From Roseovarius sp. Pro17 (GTDB taxonomy: Bacteria > Pseudomonadota > Alphaproteobacteria > Rhodobacterales > Rhodobacteraceae): a stretch of 64,000 bases of DNA. Location: contig NZ_CP141179.1 in assembly GCF_035599575.1 (NCBI RefSeq), forward strand, positions 1,922,001 through 1,986,000, read 5' to 3'. Both the position numbers and the translations under genes were made by a program. The notes under the pieces are model-generated. The model made no database searches. It had not been told where the DNA came from and worked only from the letters and a program-made list of their open reading frames with translations. How positions within the stretch are numbered: the stretch's first letter is position 1; each line of letters opens with the position of its first letter. Positions 18,133 through 28,355 of the stretch are shown in pieces.

Positions 18133-19536
18133 CTACTCCCACCACGGACCATGGTGCACCCCGTCCTCACCCAGCCGCTCATACCCGTGATGGCCAAAGA
18201 AATCGCGCTGTGCCTGAATGATGTCGGCCGTCCCGCGCCCCTGTCGCATCGTGTCGTACCAACCGATGGCCGCCGCCATGGCGGGCACGGCATGCCCTCC
18301 GGCGATCGCTGCTGCCAGAACGCGGCGCAGCGCCGGAATAGTACGCTCAAGCTGCGCGGCCATTGCGGGCGCAAGGATCAACTGCCCACCCGTCATGTCG
18401 GCACCGAACGCCTCCGAAATATCGTCCAGAAGGGCCGAGCGGATGATGCAGCCGGCGCGCCATATCTCCGCGATCCGCGCGAAGTCGAGCGTCCAGTCAT
18501 ATGCGGCGCTGGCTGCATCCAGAATGCGAAAGCCCTGCGCGTAGCTGAGAATACGCGCGGCTAAAAATGCATTCTCGAGAACATCCTCGCCCAGATCCAG
18601 CACCGAGCGGTCCCCGCCCAGAATGGCCTCAGCCTGAACGCGGGTGTTCTTTTCCGACGACCAACTGCGCGCCGCGACGGCAGCATCAATCATGCTGGCG
18701 GACTGGCCCAGCCTGACCGCCTCGATCACGGTCCAGCGCCCGGTGCCTTTCTGCCCGGCAGCGTCCTTGATGACGTCGACTGCAGGATGGCCGGTCGCGG
18801 GGTCATCGTAGCCCAGCGCCTTGCCGGTAATCTCGACCAGATAAGAGCGCAGCGGGCCGTTGTTCCAGCGCGCAAAGACCTCGCCGATGCTATGCGGGTC
18901 GCGCACGAGGCCATAGCGCATGAGGCCGTAAATCTCGGCGATGACCTGCATGTCGGCATATTCGATGCCGTTGTGGACGGTCTTGACGAAATGCCCCGCC
19001 CCGTCGGGGCCCAGATGCGCGACGCAAGGATCGCCCTCATAGCGCGCGGCGATGGCAGTGAGGATCGGCTTCAACTGCTGCCAGCTATGATCGGTGCCGC
19101 CGACCATCATCGAGGGGCCATGGCGTGCACCCGCCTCGCCACCCGACACCCCCATTCCGACGAAATGGATATCGCGGCGGGCCAGATCGGCGCTGCGGCG
19201 GCGCGTGGCGTGAAAATCGGCATTGCCGCCGTCGATGATCGTGTCGCCGGGGGCGAGCAGCGGCGCGACGGCCTCGATCATTGCGTCCATCGGTGCGCCC
19301 GACGGGATCATGAAGAGAATGACGCGCGGCTGCGCCAGATCGTCGACAAAGCCCTCAAGCGTCTCATGCGGATGCAGATGTCCGGCCAGCGACCCGGCCT
19401 CGGAGAGGAAAGCGCCGATCCAATCGACCTCGCGGTTAGAGACAGCCACCTCGATGCCCTGCTCGGCCATGTTCAGCGCCAGCGCACTGCCCATAGTGCC
19501 CAATCCGTACACGCCGATCTGTGCCTTGCGCGCCAT
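18133..19536 (-). CDS. gnd: 6-phosphogluconate dehydrogenase, decarboxylating
   Basis: A 467-residue enzyme of the oxidative pentose phosphate pathway (6-phosphogluconate + NADP+ to ribulose 5-phosphate + CO2). Rossmann motif GLGTMG at residues 12-17; substrate and catalytic segments GMGVSGGEAGARHGPS and GHFVKTVHNGIEY; QKGTGRWT; and the C-terminal region ending HGPWWE. Length is that of the long dimeric form. Seventy bases downstream of argF on the same strand. Confidence 0.96.
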   Translation of the reverse strand: MARKAQIGVYGLGTMGSALALNMAEQGIEVAVSNREVDWIGAFLSEAGSLAGHLHPHETLEGFVDDLAQPRVILFMIPSGAPMDAMIEAVAPLLAPGDTIIDGGNADFHATRRRSADLARRDIHFVGMGVSGGEAGARHGPSMMVGGTDHSWQQLKPILTAIAARYEGDPCVAHLGPDGAGHFVKTVHNGIEYADMQVIAEIYGLMRYGLVRDPHSIGEVFARWNNGPLRSYLVEITGKALGYDDPATGHPAVDVIKDAAGQKGTGRWTVIEAVRLGQSASMIDAAVAARSWSSEKNTRVQAEAILGGDRSVLDLGEDVLENAFLAARILSYAQGFRILDAASAAYDWTLDFARIAEIWRAGCIIRSALLDDISEAFGADMTGGQLILAPAMAAQLERTIPALRRVLAAAIAGGHAVPAMAAAIGWYDTMRQGRGTADIIQAQRDFFGHHGYERLGEDGVHHGPWWE

Positions 19537-19605
19537 GTCGCCTCCTGCGGTTTCTGCGCGCAGCCTAGGCCCCGCACCTCAATATTTGCAAGGCCCGCAC
19601 CCGCC

Positions 19606-20532
19606 CTAGAAGCCGAGGCACCAGCGTATGACTGCCTTTTGCGCGTGAAGGCGGTTTTCGGCCTCGTCAAAGACGACCGAGTTCGCGCCGTCCATGACGG
19701 CACTGGTCACCTCTTCCTCGCGATGGGCAGGCAGGCAGTGCATGAACAGCGCGTCGGGCTTGGCCGAGGCCATCAACGCCTCGTTCACCTGATAGGCGCG
19801 CAGCATGTTGTGGCGCCGCTCCTTGGCGGACTGGCTGTCATGCATCGAAACCCATGTGTCGGTAACGACCAGATCGGCGCCCTCGACAGCCTTGTGGGGA
19901 TCACGCTCGATATTGATGCGCACGCCCGCCTTGCGCGCAAGGCCGATGAATTCCTCCTCGGGATCCAGTTGCGCGGGGCCGGTAAAGGTCATGTCGAACC
20001 CGAACTGCCCCGCCGCATGCAAAAAGGACACGCAGACATTGTTGCCGTCGCCGGACCAGACGACCTTCTTGCCCTTGATCGGGCCGCGATGCTCCTCAAA
20101 TGTCAGGATATCGGCCATGATCTGGCAGGGATGCGTGCGGTCTGTCAGACCGTTGATGACCGGCACGTCGGCATATTCGGCCATCTCGATCAGCACGGAT
20201 TCATCGAACGTGCGGATCATGATCAGATCGACATAGCGGCTAAGGACGCGGGCAGTATCGGCGATCGTCTCGCCGTGGCCCAGCTGCATTTCCCGCCCCG
20301 AGAGCAGCATCGTCTGCCCGCCCATTTGCCGCACGCCCACGTCAAAGCTGACCCGCGTGCGCGTCGATGGTTTCTCGAATATCAGCGCGACCATCTGGCC
20401 CGCCAGAGGCTGATCGTCGTCGGGTGCGCCGCGCGAGCGACCTTGCCGCGCGGATTTCATCGCAGCCGCGCTGTCGATGATGGCGCGCAGAGCGGCGGGG
20501 TCGGTTTTGTGGATATCAAGGAAATGGTTCAT
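19606..20532 (-). CDS. argF: Ornithine carbamoyltransferase
   Basis: 308 residues starting [19 protein letters not shown] at 20532; longer in-frame starts would add a non-homologous, Pro/Arg-rich leader. Makes citrulline from ornithine and carbamoyl phosphate. Carbamoyl phosphate binding [12 protein letters not shown], and the ornithine motif MHCLPAHR are present. It follows argD by 67 bases, an arginine-biosynthesis pair common in alphaproteobacteria. carB at 38783-42085 supplies its carbamoyl phosphate. Confidence 0.97.
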   Translation of the reverse strand: MNHFLDIHKTDPAALRAIIDSAAAMKSARQGRSRGAPDDDQPLAGQMVALIFEKPSTRTRVSFDVGVRQMGGQTMLLSGREMQLGHGETIADTARVLSRYVDLIMIRTFDESVLIEMAEYADVPVINGLTDRTHPCQIMADILTFEEHRGPIKGKKVVWSGDGNNVCVSFLHAAGQFGFDMTFTGPAQLDPEEEFIGLARKAGVRINIERDPHKAVEGADLVVTDTWVSMHDSQSAKERRHNMLRAYQVNEALMASAKPDALFMHCLPAHREEEVTSAVMDGANSVVFDEAENRLHAQKAVIRWCLGF

Positions 20533-20599
20533 AGGGTTGGTTCCGTTTGCAGGCGGCAGCGACGGGGGGCTTTTACCCCCGGACCCCCTAAGGATAGGT

Positions 20600-21775
20600 T
20601 CAGCTAGAAGAAAGCGCAGTCGCGGCCTTGTCGAGACGATCAAGTGCCTCGGCGATCTCGGCCTCGGTGATGTTAAGCGGGGGCAGCAGGCGCAGGACGT
20701 TGTCTGCGGCGGGCACAGTGCACAACTGTTGGGTGTAGCAGGCATTGAGCACGTCGGTATTCGCCACCTTGCATTTAAGACCCAGCATCAGGCCGGTACC
20801 GCGCACGGCCTCAAAGATGTCCGGATGGGCGGCAACCAGCGCTTCGAGCCGCTGGCGCATGTAACCCGCGCGGGCACGGACGCCTTGCAGGAAATCCTCA
20901 TTCGCGATCTCGGCCATCACGGCATTGCCAACTGCGCAGGCCAGCGGGTTGCCACCATAGGTCGAGCCATGCGTGCCAGCGACCATCGCCGCGGCGGCAT
21001 GTTCGGTCGCAAGAACCGCGCCAAGGGGGAAGCCGCCGCCGATGCCCTTGGCGACCATCATGATATCGGGCTCTATCCCGGCCCATTCATGCGCAAAAAG
21101 GCGGCCGGTGCGGCCCATGCCGCATTGCACTTCGTCGAGGATCATGAGGATGCCGTGCTGATCGCACAGATCGCGCAGGCCTTTGAGGCAGGCGTCAGGG
21201 AGCGTTCGAATGCCGCCTTCGCCCTGCACCGGCTCGATCAGGACGGCGGCGATTTTATCTGTGATGGCGGCACTCAGCGCGTCGTGATCACCCCATGGCA
21301 GATGAACGAAGCCCGGCAGAAGCGGGCCGAAGCCCTTGGTCATTTTCTCCGATCCGGCGGCAGCGATCCCAGCGGCAGAGCGGCCATGAAACGAGCCCTC
21401 GAACGCAATGATCTGGTTACGCTCTGGCTGGCCCGCGTCGTGGAAATGGCGCCGCGCCATTTTTACCGCCAGTTCGCAGGCCTCGGTGCCGGAATTGGTG
21501 AAAAACACGGTGTCAGCGAACGTGGCCTCGACCAGCCGGTCAGCCAGTTCCTGCTGGGCCGGGATATTATAGAGGTTCGACGTGTGCCACAGTTGCTGCG
21601 CCTGCGTCGTCAGCGCCGCGACCAGCGCGGGGTGCGCGTGGCCCAGTGCGTTGACCGCGATGCCCGCGCCCAGATCCAGAAAGCGTCGTCCATCCGCCTC
21701 GATCAGCCATGCGCCCTCACCCTTGACGAAGCTGAGCGGGGTGCGATTATAGGTGGGCAGAACGGACGGGATCAT
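20600..21775 (-). CDS. argD: Acetylornithine aminotransferase
   Basis: A 391-residue class III PLP aminotransferase converting N-acetylglutamate semialdehyde to N-acetylornithine. Motifs: [33 protein letters not shown]-type [14 protein letters not shown], and the PLP Lys in [15 protein letters not shown]. It also may act as succinyldiaminopimelate transaminase in this family. First gene of the argD-argF pair. Confidence 0.96.
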   Translation of the reverse strand: MIPSVLPTYNRTPLSFVKGEGAWLIEADGRRFLDLGAGIAVNALGHAHPALVAALTTQAQQLWHTSNLYNIPAQQELADRLVEATFADTVFFTNSGTEACELAVKMARRHFHDAGQPERNQIIAFEGSFHGRSAAGIAAAGSEKMTKGFGPLLPGFVHLPWGDHDALSAAITDKIAAVLIEPVQGEGGIRTLPDACLKGLRDLCDQHGILMILDEVQCGMGRTGRLFAHEWAGIEPDIMMVAKGIGGGFPLGAVLATEHAAAAMVAGTHGSTYGGNPLACAVGNAVMAEIANEDFLQGVRARAGYMRQRLEALVAAHPDIFEAVRGTGLMLGLKCKVANTDVLNACYTQQLCTVPAADNVLRLLPPLNITEAEIAEALDRLDKAATALSSS

Positions 21776-21844
21776 GGCGGCATTTCCTCTGGATCAGGCC
21801 GCAAGGAGTGACCGACAGGCGCGCGCCTGTCAATCGGGGGGTGC

Positions 21845-22648
21845 TTACGCCTTTAGCCGGTAACCCCGCGTGAACATCGCCAGCGCGATGCCTGCGACCG
21901 CCAGCGTCGAGGCGAACGCCACCGCCGCGCCCAGTGCGGGCGAGCTGTCCGAGACCCCCAGCATCGAATAGCGCAGGCCGTCGATCAGGTAAAAGATCGG
22001 ATTGAAATACGTAATCGCCCTCAGCACGGGCGGCAAGGCTTCGACCGAGTAGAACGTGCCCGACAGGAACGCGAGGGGTGTCACGATGAAGTTGGTGATC
22101 GCGGCCATCTGGTCGAACTTGTTGGCGAAAATGCCCGCAAGGATACCGACAGCGCCCATGAACGCCGAGCCAAGGATGACATAGCCCAGCAGCATCAGAG
22201 GGTGCTGCGGAAAGATTCCCAGAAAGATCGCCAGCCCCAACGATATCGCCACCGCCACGACCATTCCACGCCCGATGCCACCAACAAGGTAGCCGACAAC
22301 CAACTCGGCAGGGCTGAGGGGCGGCATAAGCGTGTCGACGATGTTACCCTGCACCTTGCCGATAACGAGGGATGAGGACGTGTTGGCAAAGGCGTTCTGA
22401 ATCACCGTCATCATCAGGATGCCTGGCGCGATGAACTCAGTGAACGGCACGCCCATCACGTCGCCGCGCGTCGGCCCGATCGCAATTGTAAAAATCACCA
22501 GAAACAATCCGGCGGTGGCCAGCGGCGCTAGCAAGGTCTGCGTCCAGACCGCCATAAAGCGCTGGATCTCGCGCGAGCAGAGTGTGGCGAGACCCAGCCA
22601 GTTGACGCGCCCGAAACGGCGCGTGCCCATATCGGCGAAATCGTGCAT
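21845..22648 (-). CDS. ABC-2 type transporter permease
   Basis: A 267-residue membrane protein with six predicted transmembrane segments and the ABC-2 family pattern (FTEFIAPGILMMTVIQNAFANTSSSLV; NFIVTPLAFLSGTFYSVEALP; YFNPIFYLIDGLRY), closest to YadH/NodJ-type exporter permeases. No ATPase gene is adjacent, so its partner must be encoded elsewhere. It is upstream of argD on the same strand with 69 bases between them. Confidence 0.85.
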   Translation of the reverse strand: MHDFADMGTRRFGRVNWLGLATLCSREIQRFMAVWTQTLLAPLATAGLFLVIFTIAIGPTRGDVMGVPFTEFIAPGILMMTVIQNAFANTSSSLVIGKVQGNIVDTLMPPLSPAELVVGYLVGGIGRGMVVAVAISLGLAIFLGIFPQHPLMLLGYVILGSAFMGAVGILAGIFANKFDQMAAITNFIVTPLAFLSGTFYSVEALPPVLRAITYFNPIFYLIDGLRYSMLGVSDSSPALGAAVAFASTLAVAGIALAMFTRGYRLKA

Positions 22649-22828
22649 GTCAGCCTCCTGAAATTGTCGACAAGTTATTTACCAGGCCATCAGCGCCCGA
22701 CATGGGCCGTGGCACAGGGTCCGATTCGACGTCTTGTAACTCAGGCGTGAGTGATTAGAATAGGGCACTCAGGAAATTTGCGGGACGCCGTGCCCTATGG
22801 TGCGCGTTCCAAGTAGTAGGAACAGGCC

Positions 22829-23452
22829 ATGTCCTGGAGCGATGAACGCGTCGAGACGCTAAAGAAAATGTGGGGCGAGGGCCAGTCTGCTAGCCAGATC
22901 GCCAAGGAATTGGGCGGCGTCACCCGCAACGCAGTGATCGGCAAGGTGCACCGCCTTGGCCTGTCGAACCGCAATGGTGGCGCAGGCAGCGCCGCTGCGT
23001 CAGGTGCCAGCGCGCAGCCCGATGCAGGCAAGGCACCCAAGGCCGCAACCAAGAGCCCGGCCAAGGCCGCCGCGAAACCCGCAGGCAAGGCTGCCGCGCC
23101 AAAACCCGCCGCCAAGGCCGCGCCGCAGCCCGAACCCGAGGAAGCGGCCCCCGCCCCGGTGGTGACCCGGATCAAGCCAATCATCCCGGCGGGCCAGCCC
23201 TTGCCACCCCAGCCCTCAACCAATGAGATCGACCCGAAGGCGTTGGCAAAGGTCAGCGAAGTCGAGAAAAAGGCGAAAAGGCTGTCGCTGATGGAGCTTA
23301 CATCTCGCACCTGCAAATGGCCGGTCGGCGATCCCGCGACCGACGATTTCTGGTTCTGCGGTCTGACGGTGCAGGCGGGCAAGCCTTACTGTGAGGCGCA
23401 TGTGGGCGTGGCGTTCCAGCCGATGAGCGCGCGTCGCGACCGACGCCGCTAG
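22829..23452 (+). CDS. gcrA: GcrA family cell-cycle regulator
   Basis: 207 residues. The N-terminal DNA-binding domain begins MSWSDERVETLKKMW and includes SASQIAKELGGVTRNAVIGKVHRLGLSNR, the GcrA signature. An Ala/Pro/Lys-rich linker (about residues 50-110) resembles a flexible tether. The C-terminus with TCKWPVGDP and FCGLTVQAGKPYCEAH is the conserved sigma-factor contact region. In alphaproteobacteria GcrA activates promoters bearing CcrM-methylated GANTC; a GATTC site lies upstream at 22723-22727. Ends at a strong terminator. Confidence 0.96.
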   Translation: MSWSDERVETLKKMWGEGQSASQIAKELGGVTRNAVIGKVHRLGLSNRNGGAGSAAASGASAQPDAGKAPKAATKSPAKAAAKPAGKAAAPKPAAKAAPQPEPEEAAPAPVVTRIKPIIPAGQPLPPQPSTNEIDPKALAKVSEVEKKAKRLSLMELTSRTCKWPVGDPATDDFWFCGLTVQAGKPYCEAHVGVAFQPMSARRDRRR

Positions 23453-23475
23453 AGGCATTGGTATCTGAAAGAGAG

Positions 23476-23510
23476 GCCCCGCCGGATGATCAATCTGGTG
23501 GGGCTTTTTT
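23476..23510 (+). terminator. Rho-independent terminator of gcrA
   Basis: Stem GCCCCGCC / GGTGGGGC (23476-23483 and 23497-23504, one G-U pair) with additional inner pairing, followed by six T at 23505-23510. It lies 23 bases after the gcrA stop. Confidence 0.85.
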
Positions 23511-23571
23511 ATTTGCGGTGGGATGCCTGCGGCGCGAGTATTTTGGGGAACAATGAAAGCCTTGCGCCCGA

Positions 23572-25563
23572 TCACTCGAATAGCTTAAACAGCTCTTTGG
23601 CGGCCTTGCCCTTGACCCTATCCCTCAGCGCATCCTCGACGGACTGACCCTCGTCGACCGTCACACCCAGCTCTTTTTGAACGAATTTGTCGATCTCTTT
23701 GTCGACCTCTTCGCGGGCTTTCTTCTCCAACTTCTTGCGCTCTTCCTTGAAATTCAGGTCGATGGCCTTTTCCAAATCGGGGCGGATCTTGGGATTGGAC
23801 CATGGCCCCTTGATACTGACCGGAATAGCCAGACCACGGCTGTTTTCGCCTTGCAGGAGGACCGGGGTAAAGAGGTAGTCGATATCGCGCGCGCCAAGGC
23901 CGATGCGGCCCTTGCCGGTAGCCGTGGCAAGTGGCATCGACATCTTGAGGTCGTCGCCGCGCATATTGCCGTCCTTGATCGCAAAGCTCGCGGCCATTTG
24001 GTCAAAGACGGTCGTGCCGCCGCTGCCGTCGCCCGTGCGCATCAAACGATCTAGGTCAAACCCGCTGATGACGCCGCTACCGGTGGCCAGCTTCAGATTG
24101 CCGCTGAGGCTGTTCATGATCGCGTGCACAGACTGGCCAACACCCAGAAAATCGAGGCTGGCGGTGCCGGTGGTGGCAAAGCGGGTGACGCCTGCGGCGT
24201 CGCTCAGGAAACGCTCCATGTCGATGCCGCGCGCGGCCAGATCGCCGCCGACAGACAGGCCCGAACGGTTGTTCGCGACAACCTGGCCGGTAAGCGTGCC
24301 GCCATAACCGTCCAGCTGCTTGAGCTGCGCGACCGCGCGGGCCGCATCAATGGTCAGCAGGACATTCGCCTGACCAAACTCGAACTGCCCCAAATCTATG
24401 CTGGAAGCGGTCAGCGATATGTTGGCATCCGCCGCGCTAAGCGCGCTGGCGTCGATCGGCGCCTTGGACCAGCCGCCTGAGGTCGATTGCTGCGCCGTGC
24501 CGCCGCCACTGCCCCCACCATCACCGCCGCTTTTACTGCCCGTGAGGCCCCTCAGGTCCAGCGCGCCGGCATTCAGTTGCGCGGTGATGCGCGGGCGCTT
24601 GCCGCCTGTGGCAATGTCCATCGCCCCGGTCAATGTGTTGCCGCCCAGTCCCAGCGTCATGTCACGCAGGAACACACGCAGGTCCTCGGTCACGGTCAGC
24701 TGCGCCTTGGCGGTGACTTCGCGGCCCAGCCCCTCGGGGATTTCGACCGCAGGCAGGCCCAGCGCGCCCAGAAAGCGCGAAGTGCTGGCGATCTCGGCGC
24801 TCATCGTTCCGTCCAGCTGCGGGGCCGTGCTGGCCCGGCCATCAATGCTAAGCGTGCCTCCGCCGGTCGAGACAGTCACCTTGAGCGGGGATACCGCGCC
24901 TTCGGTGAAGGGTCCGAAATTGTCTATGCGGCCCGCGATGCGCACGTCCTGCCCGGCGGGGCGCAAGACCACGTCGAAATTCGCCTCGCCGCTGTAATTG
25001 GGCCAGCGAACATCCACGTCAACGCCTGACATTTCCTGCCGCGTGCCGGATTGGTGGTCGATATAAAGAACCGAAGCATCAGTGATCAGCGCGCGGTCCA
25101 GTGTCAGCGACAGCGCGTTTGACTTGGCCTTGGGCGTGCTCTGTGCGCCTGTGCCCTGCCCGGTTGTAGCGACGCCAGCGACGCCGATTTCCCAGTTGCC
25201 GCGCCCGTTTGTGTCACGCTCGATCACGATGCGCGGGTTGGCAACCTCGAGGCCCGTGATGCGCACCTCACCGCCAATCAGCGCGACGGGATCGACGCCC
25301 ACCTTGAGGCTGTCAGCAGTCAGCATCGGGCCACCCTCGGCCCAATCAGCGGTCGCGATGGTCGTCTTGCCAGTGCTGATACCGAGCACGGGATAAAAGC
25401 TGATTGACGTGTCCCCCGTCATTGTGACCTCGCGCCCTGTCATGGCGCTGATCCGCTCGGCCGCGATGCGTGCGATCCGCTCGCCGGGTAGGAAAAACAG
25501 CGCGCCGACCGCGAGGATCACTGCGATCAGCACGAAACCGAGGACTTTCAGGAGGAATTTCAT
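23572..25563 (-). CDS. AsmA family protein
   Basis: A 663-residue inner-membrane-anchored protein starting [20 protein letters not shown], a single N-terminal membrane helix, with the rest periplasmic. The start at 25563 is chosen over an ATG four codons earlier because GAGG lies six bases upstream of it. The AsmA N-terminal domain (ITGREV-type [21 protein letters not shown]) and C-terminal AsmA_2 region (about 420-600) are recognisable; a Gly/Ser-rich spacer occurs near residue 340. AsmA proteins are implicated in outer-membrane lipid transport. Divergent from rimO. Confidence 0.88.
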   Translation of the reverse strand: MKFLLKVLGFVLIAVILAVGALFFLPGERIARIAAERISAMTGREVTMTGDTSISFYPVLGISTGKTTIATADWAEGGPMLTADSLKVGVDPVALIGGEVRITGLEVANPRIVIERDTNGRGNWEIGVAGVATTGQGTGAQSTPKAKSNALSLTLDRALITDASVLYIDHQSGTRQEMSGVDVDVRWPNYSGEANFDVVLRPAGQDVRIAGRIDNFGPFTEGAVSPLKVTVSTGGGTLSIDGRASTAPQLDGTMSAEIASTSRFLGALGLPAVEIPEGLGREVTAKAQLTVTEDLRVFLRDMTLGLGGNTLTGAMDIATGGKRPRITAQLNAGALDLRGLTGSKSGGDGGGSGGGTAQQSTSGGWSKAPIDASALSAADANISLTASSIDLGQFEFGQANVLLTIDAARAVAQLKQLDGYGGTLTGQVVANNRSGLSVGGDLAARGIDMERFLSDAAGVTRFATTGTASLDFLGVGQSVHAIMNSLSGNLKLATGSGVISGFDLDRLMRTGDGSGGTTVFDQMAASFAIKDGNMRGDDLKMSMPLATATGKGRIGLGARDIDYLFTPVLLQGENSRGLAIPVSIKGPWSNPKIRPDLEKAIDLNFKEERKKLEKKAREEVDKEIDKFVQKELGVTVDEGQSVEDALRDRVKGKAAKELFKLFE

Positions 25564-25686
25564 GTGCAGCCTCATTGCCTTGGCGTGCGCTACTGCCGCC
25601 TTTTGCGCCTCATTCTAGGGCCGGTCCGTTGCCCCCGCAATAGTTTGCCCCTTTTGCGCGGCCTCCGCGTCGTCTATATCGCGCGG

Positions 25687-27063
25687 ATGAGCACCAATCC
25701 CCCCGATCTGCGCCCCGACCTTGCCCGTGCGCGCCTGACACCCGGTCCCAAACGCGACGGCCAGCCGACAATCGGCATGGTATCGCTGGGCTGCCCCAAG
25801 GCGCTGGTCGACAGCGAGCGTATCCTGACACGGCTGCGCGCCGAGGGCTATGGCATCTCACCCGACTACACCGGGGCTGACGCGGTGATTGTGAACACCT
25901 GCGGATTTCTCGATTCAGCCAAGGCCGAGAGCCTAAGTGCCATCGGTGAGGCGCTGGCAGAGAATGGCCGCGTGATCGTCACCGGCTGCCTCGGGGCCGA
26001 GCCGGACTATATCACCGGCGCGCATCCCAGCGTTCTGGCCGTAACCGGTCCGCATCAATATGAACAGGTGCTGGACGCCGTCCATGCCGCCGTTCCGCCC
26101 CGGCCCGATCCATATGTGGACCTGCTGCCGCAATCGGCAGTGCGCCTGACCCCGCGACACTATTCTTACCTAAAGATTTCCGAGGGTTGCAACCACAAGT
26201 GCAAGTTCTGCATCATCCCCGATATGCGCGGCCGCCTTGCCTCGCGGCCCGCCCATGCGGTGCTGCGCGAGGCCGAAAAGCTGGTCGATAGTGGCGTCCA
26301 TGAGCTGCTGGTGATCTCTCAGGATACGTCGGCTTACGGCGTCGATATCAAACATGCCGAGGATCGGGGCCACCGCGCGCACATCACCGATCTGGCGCGC
26401 GATCTGGGCTCTTTGGGCGCGTGGGTGCGGCTGCATTACGTTTACCCCTACCCCCACGTGCGCAAGCTGATCCCGCTAATGGCCGAAGGGCTGGTGTTGC
26501 CCTATCTCGACATTCCGTTCCAGCACGCGCACCCCGACGTGCTGCGCCGCATGGCGCGCCCAGCGGCAGCAGCCAAGACGCTGGACGAGATCGCGGCATG
26601 GCGCGAAGTCTGCCCCGATATCACCCTGCGCAGCACCTTCATCGTCGGCTATCCCGGCGAAACCGAGGCCGAATTTCAGACCCTTCTTGACTGGTTGGAC
26701 GAGGCTCAACTGGATCGCGTAGGTTGTTTTCAATATGAGAACGTCGCTGGCGCGCGCTCAAACGATCTGCCGGATCACGTGCCTGACGAGATCAAGCAAG
26801 AGCGCTGGGATCGCTTTATGGAAAAGGCTCAGGCCATTTCCGTGGGCAAGCTGGCCGCCAAAGTGGGCTCGATTCAAGACGTCATTATCGACGACATCGA
26901 CGAGGACGGCATCGCCACGTGCCGCACCAAGGCCGACGCGCCCGAAATCGACGGCAACCTCTTTGTCGACGAGGGGACAGAGGATCTGAGCGTTGGTGAC
27001 ATCGTGCGGGTCGAGGTGGATGAGGCGGGCGAATACGACCTCTGGGGTCAGTTAACCACGTGA
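25687..27063 (+). CDS. rimO: Ribosomal protein S12 methylthiotransferase RimO
   Basis: 458 residues from the ATG at 25687. Radical-SAM enzyme that methylthiolates Asp of ribosomal protein S12. The N-terminal UPF0004 domain holds the first cluster Cys in [25 protein letters not shown] and VTGCLG; the radical-SAM cluster motif is CNHKCKFC; a TRAM domain closes the protein. These Cys and the length are standard. The frame is open upstream to 25564 but that part is not in the family. Confidence 0.97.
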   Translation: MSTNPPDLRPDLARARLTPGPKRDGQPTIGMVSLGCPKALVDSERILTRLRAEGYGISPDYTGADAVIVNTCGFLDSAKAESLSAIGEALAENGRVIVTGCLGAEPDYITGAHPSVLAVTGPHQYEQVLDAVHAAVPPRPDPYVDLLPQSAVRLTPRHYSYLKISEGCNHKCKFCIIPDMRGRLASRPAHAVLREAEKLVDSGVHELLVISQDTSAYGVDIKHAEDRGHRAHITDLARDLGSLGAWVRLHYVYPYPHVRKLIPLMAEGLVLPYLDIPFQHAHPDVLRRMARPAAAAKTLDEIAAWREVCPDITLRSTFIVGYPGETEAEFQTLLDWLDEAQLDRVGCFQYENVAGARSNDLPDHVPDEIKQERWDRFMEKAQAISVGKLAAKVGSIQDVIIDDIDEDGIATCRTKADAPEIDGNLFVDEGTEDLSVGDIVRVEVDEAGEYDLWGQLTT

Positions 27064-27185
27064 TCTGACAGAGCCATTTGGCGCAGCCCAATCTCAAATC
27101 ATCTACTGATGGCAGTCGCAGCGCATCCTCTATGCGAATATTTTCGATTTCTTTATAATTCAGCGCTATCCTGAAAGGTATGAGT

Positions 27186-27827
27186 ATGCCCGTCCCTTCC
27201 CCCACCCGCGCCGAGCGGATCGCCGACGGCGCAGTGCACGTGCTAGGCGTCGTCTTTGCGGCTGCGGCAATCGCGTGGCTGCTTGGCCGGGCGTCGGGGC
27301 AGGCAGGCTGGGGGCTGTGGACGGCACTGGCGATCTATTCGGCGGCGTTGCTGGCTATGCTATCAGCCTCGGGTGCATACAATATCCTTTTCGGCAAGAC
27401 GGCCCGGCCGTTATTGCGGCGGTTGGACCACGCGGCGATCTACGTCAAGATTGCGGGCACTTTTACGCCGCTCGCCGTCATTTTGGGCACCGCTTTTGGA
27501 TATGCTGTGCTGGGCCTTGTCTGGGCATTGGCCATCACGGGGGCAGCGACCAAACTGCTGGCGGCGCGCGGACGTATGCCGACGGGCGTCTGGCCGTATC
27601 TGGCGCTTGGATGGCTGGGACTGGCGCTGTTCGTGCCACTAGCCGGCTTGCTGCCGGGCGGAAGCCTGCAACTCATCGCGCTGGGTGGGCTTTTATACAG
27701 CGCCGGGGTGGTGTTCTACAGATGGGAGGCGCTGCGATTTGCAACTGCCATCTGGCACAGCTTCGTCTTGGTCGCGTCCGGATGTTTCTTTGCGGGAATA
27801 TCAGGCGCCATTGCAGCAGTTCCATAG
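27186..27827 (+). CDS. Hemolysin III (YqfA/PAQR-like) membrane protein
   Basis: 213 residues from the ATG at 27186. GAAAGG lies one base before an earlier ATG at 27180 but seven before this one, which decides the start. Seven hydrophobic segments; the signature HVLGVVFAA near the N-terminus and RRLDHAAIYVKIAGTFTPLA with conserved His/Asp identify the hemolysin III family. Despite the name, most members are not haemolysins; role here unknown. The C-terminal IWHSFVLVASGCFF His is conserved. Confidence 0.85.
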   Translation: MPVPSPTRAERIADGAVHVLGVVFAAAAIAWLLGRASGQAGWGLWTALAIYSAALLAMLSASGAYNILFGKTARPLLRRLDHAAIYVKIAGTFTPLAVILGTAFGYAVLGLVWALAITGAATKLLAARGRMPTGVWPYLALGWLGLALFVPLAGLLPGGSLQLIALGGLLYSAGVVFYRWEALRFATAIWHSFVLVASGCFFAGISGAIAAVP

Positions 27828-27866
27828 CGCGATAGCACCACCAAGTCTGGACCTGACGAATCCGGG

Positions 27867-27984
27867 CTAAACCGTTTCGAGTTTCGGCAGCGATACAACT
27901 CCAGTTTGAAATGCGCGCGACATTCAAGTGCGGTGGGCGTTTTGACAATTCGTCGTGATCGAGCGATGTGACAAAACGCTTTAC
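27867..27984. repeat. Double-hairpin interspersed repeat, copy C (degenerate, inverted)
   Basis: A 118-bp segment whose reverse complement aligns with copy A over its whole length: GTAAAGCGTTT at one end, a linker CCCACCGCACTTGAATGTC matching CCCAACGCTGATATGTC, and ACGGTTTAG at the other end. An inner hairpin survives as GCGTTTTG at 27937-27944 and CAAAACGC at 27972-27979, the same offset from the end as in copy A. It overlaps the stop codon of the neighbouring IMPACT-family gene. Confidence 0.6.
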
Positions 27985-28355
27985 TGGCCGCCAAAAGCAT
28001 CCAGCCACTCAGTAACGCAGGTCTGCACATGGCGAAACCGGTCACCGCCCAGATGTTTACCACCATACCAGCGGGTTACGACGATCAGCTCACCGATACG
28101 TCCTGCCCGCTCAAGCATCCTCACGATAACCATGCCGGCCCCAGCCTCGCCATCGTCGCCCTTCAGAGGGGTGCCGTCCGGCAGCAGGACGGCCCAAGTG
28201 TTATGCGTGGCCTTGGCGAATTTCTTGTCTCGCTTCAGCTCTTTCAGGAACGCATCCACTGCTTCGCGCGAAGAGGCGGGACCACCGGAGACCGCGTATT
28301 TCGATCCCCGGTCGCTGACGATGCCAATCAGTTGCCGTATGTCGGGTCCGGTCAC
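27981..28355 (-). CDS. IMPACT/YigZ (UPF0029) family protein
   Basis: 124 residues from a GTG that overlaps the stop of the upstream peptidase gene (GTGA). The UPF0029 signature is clear: DKKFAKATHNTWAV, LKGDDGEAGAGM and VVTRWYGGKHLGGDRFRHV. The protein is only the N-terminal UPF0029 domain; classical YigZ (about 200 residues) has an added C-terminal domain that is absent here. Its TAA is supplied by the terminal bases of a repeat element. Function not established in bacteria. Confidence 0.85.
   Translation of the reverse strand: MTGPDIRQLIGIVSDRGSKYAVSGGPASSREAVDAFLKELKRDKKFAKATHNTWAVLLPDGTPLKGDDGEAGAGMVIVRMLERAGRIGELIVVTRWYGGKHLGGDRFRHVQTCVTEWLDAFGGQ

Noticed and set aside
18787..20607. 606-codon plus-strand frame across gnd and argF
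   Set aside because: It spans two conserved minus-strand genes and the gap between them, with His/Arg-rich composition typical of antisense frames.
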